Shown: in pieces, positions 25,735-32,791 of the stretch
Layout of the letters: each line of letters starts with the position of its first letter
How positions within the stretch are numbered: position 1 is the stretch's first letter
DNA from: JAJECS01 sp965219705
Lineage (GTDB): Bacteria > Chloroflexota > UBA11872
Assembly: GCA_965219705.1 (NCBI GenBank)
Contig: OZ244789.1
Location: 1,054,001-1,118,000, forward strand
Direction of reading: 5' to 3'
Length of the DNA stretch: 64,000 bases
The notes under the pieces: model-generated
Database searches by the model: none
What the model was told of the DNA's origin: nothing
The model's input: the letters and a program-made list of their open reading frames with translations, nothing else
Translations under genes and position numbers: made by a program

Positions 25735-25972
25735 GCAGCGGCAGGCCTGTTCGGGGATTCTCCGAGACTTCGTAGCCCCCCGGCAGCGCGTCAATCGCGC
25801 CGTCCTTGATCGTCTGCGCGAAGAAGTAGATCGTCTGCTCCCGTCCACCCCGCAGGATTACATCCCGCGAGTGCAGGTAGTACGTCTTGCCCGACTTCTG
25901 GCTGACTACGCTATACGCCACCAAGGCCCCCTGGTCTCTTCCGCCCACACTCCACGAATTGAGCCGGAGCAT
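25718..25972 (-). CDS. Conserved small hypothetical protein, 84 aa
   Basis: The core KTYYLHSRDVILRGGREQTI followed by YFFAQ, and the tail LPGGYEVSENPRTGLPLLKK, match a small protein I have seen widely as a conserved hypothetical. No function is known. It is soluble and basic. The conserved block starts near residue 24, so the true start may be an internal GTG. The gene converges on the protease, overlapping it by 17 bases, and diverges from birA. Confidence 0.8.
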   Translation of the reverse strand: MLRLNSWSVGGRDQGALVAYSVVSQKSGKTYYLHSRDVILRGGREQTIYFFAQTIKDGAIDALPGGYEVSENPRTGLPLLKKAS

Positions 25973-25986
25973 ACTGCGAAATCCCC

Positions 25987-26820
25987 TTGACAGAAAGTCC
26001 GGCAGTGCCGCCAGCGAACCGATCCCCCGCCCTACCTGCGTCGGTTGATCCGCCCCGTCTGGAGGCGTCGCACATTGCCGCCGCGCTCCGGCGGCGCGGC
26101 CACGACATCGAGGTCCAGTGTCACGACGTGGTCGGCTCCACGCAGGACGTTGCCCGTCAAGCCGTGGGCGACGGGGCGAGCAGGCCGGTGCTCGTCGTCA
26201 CCCGGCGCCAGTCGAGCGGCCGCGGCCGCCGCGGCCGCCGCTGGGTCCACACGCCTGGCGGGCTGGCGTTCACGCTCGCGATCCAATTGCGGTGCGACGC
26301 CCCGGCCGCCTGGCCGACCATGGCCACCGCCATTGCCGCGGCGCGCGCGATCGAGACCCGCACGGGCGTCGCGCTCGGCATCAAATGGCCCAATGATCTG
26401 GTGCACGTCGGTCGCAAGGTGGGCGGCGTGCTGGCCGAGGCGCACGGCCCCTGGTCGCTGGTCGGCGTGGGGCTGAACGTGAACGCCGCCCCCGGGGTGG
26501 CGGACGGAACTCCGACGGCGGCAATTGCGGAACTGGCCGGCGGCGCGATCGACCACGGCGCGCTCCTGGTCGAGTTGGTGTCGGCAATGGTCCACGCCTT
26601 GCTTGCCGACGCGGCGGCGCGTCATGCGCTGCAGCAGGGCTGGAACGATCTCTCGGTCGTGCGCGGCGCCTGGGTGATCGTCACCGGCCCGGACGGCCAC
26701 CTGTACGGCCGCGTCGAGGACTTGCCGGCCGACGGCAGCCTGCATCTGGTGCTGGGCGACGGGAGGCGCCGCATCATCCGCACGGGCGACGTCTCCTTGC
26801 GCCTGGATCGGAGCCGATGA
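25987..26820 (+). CDS. birA: Biotin--[acetyl-CoA-carboxylase] ligase
   Basis: This enzyme activates biotin to biotinyl-AMP and attaches it to the carrier-protein lysine of biotin-dependent carboxylases. Catalytic motifs are GRGRRGRRW (78-86), KWPNDL (133-138) and the following GRKVGGVLAE. There is no N-terminal helix-turn-helix, so it is the monofunctional class and not a repressor. The C-terminal 50 residues form the small SH3-like domain. Start is taken as TTG 25987; GTG 26005 is possible and neither has a clear ribosome site. Its stop overlaps the start of the next gene (ATGA), implying coupling. Confidence 0.92.
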   Translation: MTESPAVPPANRSPALPASVDPPRLEASHIAAALRRRGHDIEVQCHDVVGSTQDVARQAVGDGASRPVLVVTRRQSSGRGRRGRRWVHTPGGLAFTLAIQLRCDAPAAWPTMATAIAAARAIETRTGVALGIKWPNDLVHVGRKVGGVLAEAHGPWSLVGVGLNVNAAPGVADGTPTAAIAELAGGAIDHGALLVELVSAMVHALLADAAARHALQQGWNDLSVVRGAWVIVTGPDGHLYGRVEDLPADGSLHLVLGDGRRRIIRTGDVSLRLDRSR

Positions 26821-29800
26821 CCCGAGCACGCGCGCTGCATCTGCTCGCGTTGGCGGCGGTCACCGGCCTGGCGCTCGCCCTTCGGTTGCTTGGCCTGGAT
26901 TGGGACCAGGGGCACCACCTCCACCCGGACGAGCGGTTCCTGAGCATCGTGCTCACCCAGATCCGTCCGCCGACCGATCTGGCGATGTATTTCGATCCCG
27001 CCACATCGCCGTATAGCCCGTTCAACCAGGGCATCGACTTCTTCGTCTACGGCACGCTGCCCCTGTTCCTGGTCGATGGGTTGAGCGGCCTGCTGGGCCT
27101 GCAGGGCTACGACCAGGCCTACCTGGTGGGCCGCGCGGCGTCGGCCATCGCGGACACAGGCACCGTCGTGCTGGTGTATCTGCTTGGACGGCGCCTGCTG
27201 GGCGCCTGGCCGGGGCTCCTGGCGGCCCTGCTGATGGCGCTGTCGGTGCATGCCATCCAGCTCGCGCACTTCTTCACGGTCGACACGTTCGCAACGTTCT
27301 TCAGCACCGCCGCGCTGTGGTTGCTGGTCCGCGTTGCCCACAATCCCCGCTGGCTCGACCTTGGCCTCCTCGGGCTGGCCATCGGCCTGGCGCTGGCCAG
27401 CAAGCTGAGCGCCGGGCTGCTGCTGGTCCTGGTGGCGGTCTGGTGGATCGTGCAGGGTTGGCGCGGCGGCCATTTGCGGTCCGGACCAGCAGCCGCGGCG
27501 GGGTGGCTTGCGCGCGGAGCCGTGGCGGCGGCCGCCGCGGCCATCGCGTTCCGGGCCGCTCAGCCCTACGCCTTTGCATCCGCATCCCCGCTGGACTGGC
27601 GGCTCGGCGAGCCGTTCCTCGCGGCCGTAGCCCAGCAGCAGGCGATTCAGACGGGGAACTACGACTGGCCGCCGGGCGTGCAATGGGCCGGCACCGCTCC
27701 CTATCTGTTTCCCCTGGAGCAGATCGTCCGATGGGGCGTGGGACCGGCGTTCGGCCTCGCCGCCGTCGTCGGGCTTGCCGCATCCCTGGCGGTGCTCTGG
27801 CGCGGCGGGCGTCATCCCCTCGTCCTGCCCCTGGCCTGGGCCGGGCTGACCTTCGTCTACGCGGGAGCCCTGGTGCTGAAGACCATGCGCTACTTCCATC
27901 CGCTCTACCCCGTCCTCGCCTTGGTCGTTGCGTGGTTGCTGGCCGAGCTGTGGGGCCGGCGCCAGCGCATCCCGCGAATTCCCGAACGACTCGCGTCGCG
28001 CGCCATCGTGGCCGGCGGCGGACTCATCGTTGCCGCCACCGCCGCATGGGCCGCCGCGTTCATGCAGATCTATGCCCGCGAGCATCCCCGCGTGGAGGCG
28101 TCGGCCTGGATTCATGCCAACGTGCCCGCCGGCGCGCACATGCTGACCGAGCACTGGGACGATCAGCTGCCGCTGGGGCTGCCCGACCGACCCCACGACC
28201 GCTACAGCTATGCCCAACTGCGCGTCTTCGACCGCGAGGACGCCGACAAACGGGTCCATCTGATCCAAGCGCTCAGCGCGGCCGACGCGCTGGTGGTCTC
28301 CAGCGACCGCGGGGCGGGCTCGATCCCCCGCATGCCCCAGCGTTACCCGCTGGCGGGCCGCTACTACGAGGCCCTGTGGGACGGCGCGCTCGGGTTCCGT
28401 CTGACCGCCCAGTTCGAGTCGCGGCCGGCCCTGGGTCCGTGGACCATCGACGATTCGGGCGCCGAGGAGGCGTTCACGGTCTACGACCATCCACGCGTCT
28501 CGGTGTTCGTGCGCGACGCGCCTCATGTCGCCACGCTGGTGGCCGCGAGTCTGGCAGACGTGGATGAACGGGGGGCCGTGCCGGTGCTGCCCAAGGTCGC
28601 GCAAGCGGGGCCGATCCACTTCACCCCCGAGGCCGCGGCCACGGTGCGCCGGGACGCCGCCTGGCCCACCGTGTATCGCGAACGTCCACTCGAGGGCTGG
28701 CCCGCCGTCCTGGCGTGGTACGGCGTGGGTCTCGTTCTCACGCTGGCGCTGTGGCCGCTGCTGGGGCGCGCGCTCAGCGTGCTGCCCGATGCCGGCTATG
28801 CGGTGGCGCGCGTTCTTGCGCCGGCGCTGGCGGTTCTGCCCGCGTGGTGGCTGGCGAGCTTGCAGCTCGCGCGCTTCGACACGCCAAGCATCGTCGGCGG
28901 CGCCGGTGCGCTCGCGCTGGTCTCCGCCGCCGCGTGGCCGCACCGCCGCAATCTTTGGTCGGCGCTGCGCCCGCGTCTGGGATCCGCGCTCCTCGTCGAA
29001 GGCGTGTTCCTGGGCGCGTGGGCCGGATTTCTGGCGCTGCGCGCCGCCAACCCCGACCTGTGGCATCCGGTGTTCGGCGGCGAGAAGCCCATGGACTATG
29101 CGCATCTCAACGCGGTTATCAGGTCGCCCGCGTTCCCGCCGCACGACCCGTGGTTCGCCGGCGGGCACCTCAACTACTACTACTTCGGGCATGTGCCGAC
29201 GGCCGCGCTGAGCAAGGTCCTGGGCGTGCCCCCAGGCACGGCCTACAACCTGGCGCTTGCCGGATTCGCGGCGGCCATGGTGGCGGCGGTGTTCGCGGTG
29301 GGACACGGCGTGTGGGCGCTGCTGCGCCGGCCGGGCTGGCGGGCCGCGGTCGTGGGCGCCACGGCGGTGCTGCTGGTCGTGGTGGCCGGCAATTTGCAGT
29401 CTATCGTGCAGCTCGCCGAGATATCGGCCAACCACGCATCCGACCCATCGTCCTGGCAGAGCGTCCTCGCCCAGATTCCAGCAACCGTCGGCGGCGATCT
29501 GGGCGCCGACTACGACCTCTGGGCACCGACGCGGGTCATCCCAGACACCGTCAATGAGTTCCCGTGGTTCACCTTCATCTACGGCGATCTTCATCCGCAT
29601 CTGATAAACCTGGCGGCGACGGCGGCCGCGCTCCTGGGCGCGCTGGCCCTGGTGGCGCTGGGAGAGCGCCGGCGCCGGGGCGCATCCGCTCCCTGGTCCT
29701 CGTGGGTTGCCGTCCTGGTCTTTCAGGCGGTGGTGCTGGGGCTGCACCGCGTCACCAACCCATGGGACTTTCCGACGTACCTGGTGGTGACCCTGGCCGC

Positions 29801-31064
29801 ATTGGCGTACAGCCTGTGGCGGACCGAGGCCGCGCGTGGGCGGACCATCGTTGGGCTGACGGCGGCCGCGGCGGTTAGCGTTGCGGCGGCCAGCCATCTC
29901 TTGTTCCTGCCGTTCCACCAGCACTACGTGGACTTCTTTGGGGGCGTGGCGCCCACGCCCCAGATCACGCCGGCGTTCCAGTGGCTGCTCATCTTCGGAT
30001 TGCCGACGGCCATCGTGCTGACGCTGGCCGGCGCGACGGCCGTGCCAGTCGTAGCCGCTCGGCTGCGCGCAGGCCCCCGCGACGCGCGCACCGCGGTCGT
30101 TGTGGTCGTGGCGCTGCTCGCTGTCGGGGCGCTTGCCGTCGCGCTGATCTGGGGCGCGGAGCCATGGTCCACGCGGGTATGGCTTGCGGGGCTCGTGGGT
30201 ACGGTCGGCTTCGCGGCCTGGCAGGTACGCGACCGGCCGCTTGTCCTGGTTCCGCTGGCGTGCTTCGCCGCGGCGGCGCTGTTGACGGCGGTGCCTGAGG
30301 TCGTGGTGGTGCGGGACGACATTGGGCGGCTCAATACGGTCTTCAAGTCCCAGCTGCAAGCGTGGGTGCTCGCCGGCCTGGGAGCGGCCGTCGCGTTGCC
30401 GCAGGTTGCGCGCGTGTTGTGGGCGCGACGATCGGCCTGGACCGTGGCGCCGCGGGTGGCTTGGACTCTCGGGCTCGCCGGCCTGGTCGCCGTGGCCTTG
30501 ATCTACCCGGCGGCAGCCACGCCGCACAAGCTCGGCCTGCGCATTCAGCCGTTGCCCGCCACGCTTGACGGCGAAGCCTTTCTCAACGGCGGCGAGATCC
30601 TAGACGAGGGGAAGCCCATCAGCCTGACGTCCGACCTGCGCGCGCTGACGTGGCTGCGGGAGAACGTGGCGGGCGCGCCGACGGTCGTCGAAGCACCGAC
30701 GACGATCTATCGCTGGGGCGGGCGCGTGTCCGCCTACACGGGGCTGCCGGCGGTGGTCGGGTGGGACTGGCACACGCGGCAACAGCACTGGGGCTACGTG
30801 CACGCCGTGGACGCGCGTCTGGACGACATGCAGGAGCTGTTCGACACCCACAACCCCATCCGCGCCCGCGCGCTGTTGGACCGCTATCACGTGGACTTGA
30901 TCTACATCGGCGCACTTGAGCGCGCCCACTTCGAGGGACCGGCGCTGACCAAGTTCGATCAGATGGGCGACTTCGGCGTGACGCCGGCGTATGCCGACGG
31001 CGAGGTCACGATCTATCGCGTGACGCCGGTGCCGCTAGCGCCAGCGTCCGGGCCACGAGGATAG
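26817..31064 (+). CDS. Giant glycosyltransferase-like / DUF2298 (YYY) membrane protein, 1415 aa
   Basis: The first about 550 residues resemble GT-C (PMT/ArnT-like) glycosyltransferases: a first membrane segment, then the luminal HPDERFLS motif (acidic pair at residues 38-39), then many membrane helices. From about residue 620 the protein is a DUF2298 domain, with the signature LNYYYFGH at 785-792 (YYY 787-789), KPMDYAHLNAV before it, and FTFIYGDLHPHLINL and NPWDFPTYL after it. About 25 membrane segments are visible in all. Known members are uncharacterised; a role in transferring lipid-linked sugars is inferred from the GT-C part. It overlaps birA by 4 bases. Confidence 0.9.
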   Translation: MTRARALHLLALAAVTGLALALRLLGLDWDQGHHLHPDERFLSIVLTQIRPPTDLAMYFDPATSPYSPFNQGIDFFVYGTLPLFLVDGLSGLLGLQGYDQAYLVGRAASAIADTGTVVLVYLLGRRLLGAWPGLLAALLMALSVHAIQLAHFFTVDTFATFFSTAALWLLVRVAHNPRWLDLGLLGLAIGLALASKLSAGLLLVLVAVWWIVQGWRGGHLRSGPAAAAGWLARGAVAAAAAAIAFRAAQPYAFASASPLDWRLGEPFLAAVAQQQAIQTGNYDWPPGVQWAGTAPYLFPLEQIVRWGVGPAFGLAAVVGLAASLAVLWRGGRHPLVLPLAWAGLTFVYAGALVLKTMRYFHPLYPVLALVVAWLLAELWGRRQRIPRIPERLASRAIVAGGGLIVAATAAWAAAFMQIYAREHPRVEASAWIHANVPAGAHMLTEHWDDQLPLGLPDRPHDRYSYAQLRVFDREDADKRVHLIQALSAADALVVSSDRGAGSIPRMPQRYPLAGRYYEALWDGALGFRLTAQFESRPALGPWTIDDSGAEEAFTVYDHPRVSVFVRDAPHVATLVAASLADVDERGAVPVLPKVAQAGPIHFTPEAAATVRRDAAWPTVYRERPLEGWPAVLAWYGVGLVLTLALWPLLGRALSVLPDAGYAVARVLAPALAVLPAWWLASLQLARFDTPSIVGGAGALALVSAAAWPHRRNLWSALRPRLGSALLVEGVFLGAWAGFLALRAANPDLWHPVFGGEKPMDYAHLNAVIRSPAFPPHDPWFAGGHLNYYYFGHVPTAALSKVLGVPPGTAYNLALAGFAAAMVAAVFAVGHGVWALLRRPGWRAAVVGATAVLLVVVAGNLQSIVQLAEISANHASDPSSWQSVLAQIPATVGGDLGADYDLWAPTRVIPDTVNEFPWFTFIYGDLHPHLINLAATAAALLGALALVALGERRRRGASAPWSSWVAVLVFQAVVLGLHRVTNPWDFPTYLVVTLAALAYSLWRTEAARGRTIVGLTAAAAVSVAAASHLLFLPFHQHYVDFFGGVAPTPQITPAFQWLLIFGLPTAIVLTLAGATAVPVVAARLRAGPRDARTAVVVVVALLAVGALAVALIWGAEPWSTRVWLAGLVGTVGFAAWQVRDRPLVLVPLACFAAAALLTAVPEVVVVRDDIGRLNTVFKSQLQAWVLAGLGAAVALPQVARVLWARRSAWTVAPRVAWTLGLAGLVAVALIYPAAATPHKLGLRIQPLPATLDGEAFLNGGEILDEGKPISLTSDLRALTWLRENVAGAPTVVEAPTTIYRWGGRVSAYTGLPAVVGWDWHTRQQHWGYVHAVDARLDDMQELFDTHNPIRARALLDRYHVDLIYIGALERAHFEGPALTKFDQMGDFGVTPAYADGEVTIYRVTPVPLAPASGPRG

Positions 31065-31109
31065 ACCAACCGCAGCGGCTAGAATCCGACCTTACGCGAA
31101 GGAGGCCTC

Positions 31110-31460
31110 ATGGCCGCATCGTTCCTCACCCGCGCCGTGCTGCAGCAGATCACGCAGCGCGTGCTGGCAAACGTCATCGAGCAATTGCCACAACGCCTGG
31201 CGGCACCGCCTGAGGCGGGCACCGTCGGCGACCGGGAGGCCGCCGAGCTGCCACGCCTGAACGCACTTGCCCTGACGCAGCTTCAAACACGCCTGACGGA
31301 GTACGAGTCGCACTTCGAGGCCATGAACCAGCGTCTCGCCCACATCGAGCGGGAGCTGGGATGGCGCTCAACCGTCCGCATCGCCGCGGTTGGCGTCCTC
31401 GGCTTGGGTTTAGGGTTCCTGATTGCCGTGGCGGTCGGCGCCCTGGGGTGGGTTGGATAG
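31110..31460 (+). CDS. Small coiled-coil, single-pass membrane protein
   Basis: The 116-residue product has a helical N-terminal region (LTRAVLQQITQRVLANVIEQ), a likely coiled coil around residues 55-85 (LTQLQTRLTEYESHFEAMNQ), and one C-terminal membrane segment (VRIAAVGVLGLGLGFLIAVA). It would be anchored with its coiled coil in the cytoplasm. A strong AGGAGG ribosome site at 31100-31106 fixes the start. It sits 45 bases after the giant membrane protein and may be co-transcribed. No family is recognised. Confidence 0.7.
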   Translation: MAASFLTRAVLQQITQRVLANVIEQLPQRLAAPPEAGTVGDREAAELPRLNALALTQLQTRLTEYESHFEAMNQRLAHIERELGWRSTVRIAAVGVLGLGLGFLIAVAVGALGWVG

Positions 31461-31812
31461 GCGGACATTCCGGCCGCCACCTTCGAACCTGGTCGTGTTC
31501 GCCCAATCGTGCTGAAGAGTCTGGAAGTGCTCGACTCGTCAGGACTTTGGGCCGTGGCGGGACCCGGGCCGAGAGGGATTGCGAACTGGCGCTGGGGCAT
31601 ATATATCAGTATACTAACAGCGTACGAAATGCGGAACAGCCCGAGCTATTCATATCTTTGGTATTTTCGGCGGGTCTGCAAACCGTCGGCACGCTGACGT
31701 GCAAGATTGCAAACGAAGGGTGCGGCAGTAGGGTCGGACAATTGGGCGAGGCGTCTTGCCTCGCTAGGGCGCGGGCAACCTGCGCCTGACAGATCACCCA
31801 AGGAGATACCTC
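31461..31812. other. 352-bp regulatory stretch before the Panacea pair
   Basis: No gene is convincing. It contains TTGCGA (31579-31584) and, after 17 bases, TATATC (31602-31607) as a possible promoter, and an inverted repeat at 31746-31764. GGAG lies 7 bases before the antitoxin start. Confidence 0.5.
31746..31764 (+). promoter_or_regulatory. 7-bp inverted repeat upstream of antitoxin gene
   Basis: GCGAGGC (31746-31752), GTCTT, GCCTCGC (31758-31764), about 50 bases before the antitoxin start. It could be an autoregulatory operator or an mRNA hairpin. Confidence 0.35.
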
Positions 31813-32274
31813 ATGGCCCGCGCCGATGACGTGGCTGCGTACATCCTCGAACGCCGCACGCCTCTGACGGCGATGAAACTTCAGAAGCTCCTGTACTACA
31901 GCCATGCATGGCACCTCGTGTGGGATGAGGAACCGCTGTTTCCAGAGTCAATTGAGGCCTGGGCCAACGGTCCGGTCGTCCCTGCCATCTATGAACGGCA
32001 CCGCGGACAGTTCAGGTTGGAAAGCTGGCCATGGGGCAAGCCGGCAGATCTTCGGCAGAACGAGCGTGAGACTGTTGATACCGTGCTCAGCGTCTACGGT
32101 GATCTTGCGGCGCACGAACTGAGCAACATGACTCACCGCGAACCGCCGTGGCGAGATGCACGGGCTGGACTGCATCCCGGACAGAGATCCAATGCGCAGA
32201 TACAGGACAGCGCGATCTTCGAGTACTACGACAGTCTCTACGAGGAAGCCGAGGCGGATACCGACTGCCCGTAG
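31813..32274 (+). CDS. Panacea (DUF4065) domain antitoxin
   Basis: The 153-residue protein shows the SocA-like Panacea domain. MARADDVAAYILERRTPLTA leads into MKLQKLLYYSHAWHLVW near the start, then EAWANGPVVPAIYERHRG in the middle and a helical C-terminus. Panacea antitoxins are small proteins encoded next to many unrelated toxins, and they neutralise their partner by direct binding. The next gene starts three bases after this stop, which supports a toxin-antitoxin operon. The ATG has AAGGAG about 7 bases upstream. The surrounding DNA is a little less GC-rich than the genome. Confidence 0.88.
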   Translation: MARADDVAAYILERRTPLTAMKLQKLLYYSHAWHLVWDEEPLFPESIEAWANGPVVPAIYERHRGQFRLESWPWGKPADLRQNERETVDTVLSVYGDLAAHELSNMTHREPPWRDARAGLHPGQRSNAQIQDSAIFEYYDSLYEEAEADTDCP

Positions 32275-32277
32275 GCC

Positions 32278-32739
32278 GTGGCTCGACAGAGAAACCGCCA
32301 GGCGCTTCGGAAGGCCAGGCGGCGACAGGCAGCCGCAGCTAGCCGGGCGACGAAAGCCGTTACGCAGTCCCACGGCGCCGACTGGCGAACACTCACGCCG
32401 AGTTGGAGCTTCCAGCACTTGAGGCTGGACGGTCCATACAGTTGGCGGATGATTGATCCTATTGACTTGGTGCAAGCCTTTGAGTTCCTGGCCCAAACCG
32501 CTCGACGGAAATGGGGAGAGATCATTACTCAGTCAGGCGGACACCACCACCTCATTGAAACAGCCGACTTGGTGCGACCAGCGCGCGACGACTTGCTGGA
32601 GGCGATTCACGGCGGCACCGATGAGGTGATGTCCCTCCGGCTCACCGGCCAAAAGCGGATATTCGGATACATGGAAGTGAGTGTCATGCATATCCTCTGG
32701 TGGGATCCAGAGCACGAGATCTGCCCCAGCGAGCGGTGA
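32278..32739 (+). CDS. Putative toxin partner of the Panacea antitoxin
   Basis: The 153-residue protein starts at a GTG three bases after the antitoxin stop. Its first 35 residues are strongly basic (RQRNRQALRKARRRQAAAAS). A folded part follows with PSWSFQHLRLDGPYSW, and it ends RIFGYMEVSVMHILWWDPEH. The ending (a strand, then WxDPxH) recalls a family of small proteins whose C-terminus reads roughly F-x-x-x-W-x-DP-x-H, often seen in toxin-antitoxin loci. I infer a toxin from position. The catalytic activity is unknown. Confidence 0.6.
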   Translation: MARQRNRQALRKARRRQAAAASRATKAVTQSHGADWRTLTPSWSFQHLRLDGPYSWRMIDPIDLVQAFEFLAQTARRKWGEIITQSGGHHHLIETADLVRPARDDLLEAIHGGTDEVMSLRLTGQKRIFGYMEVSVMHILWWDPEHEICPSER

Positions 32740-32791
32740 GGACATCGCGGAGGCGCGGTCGGTATCCACAGCGAACGGGGCGCGCTGACCG

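Noticed and set aside
26622..30527. 1301-codon open frame on the minus strand
   Set aside because: It lies antisense to birA and the DUF2298 gene; the translation is Arg/Gln/Gly-rich with no domain, typical of high-GC shadows.
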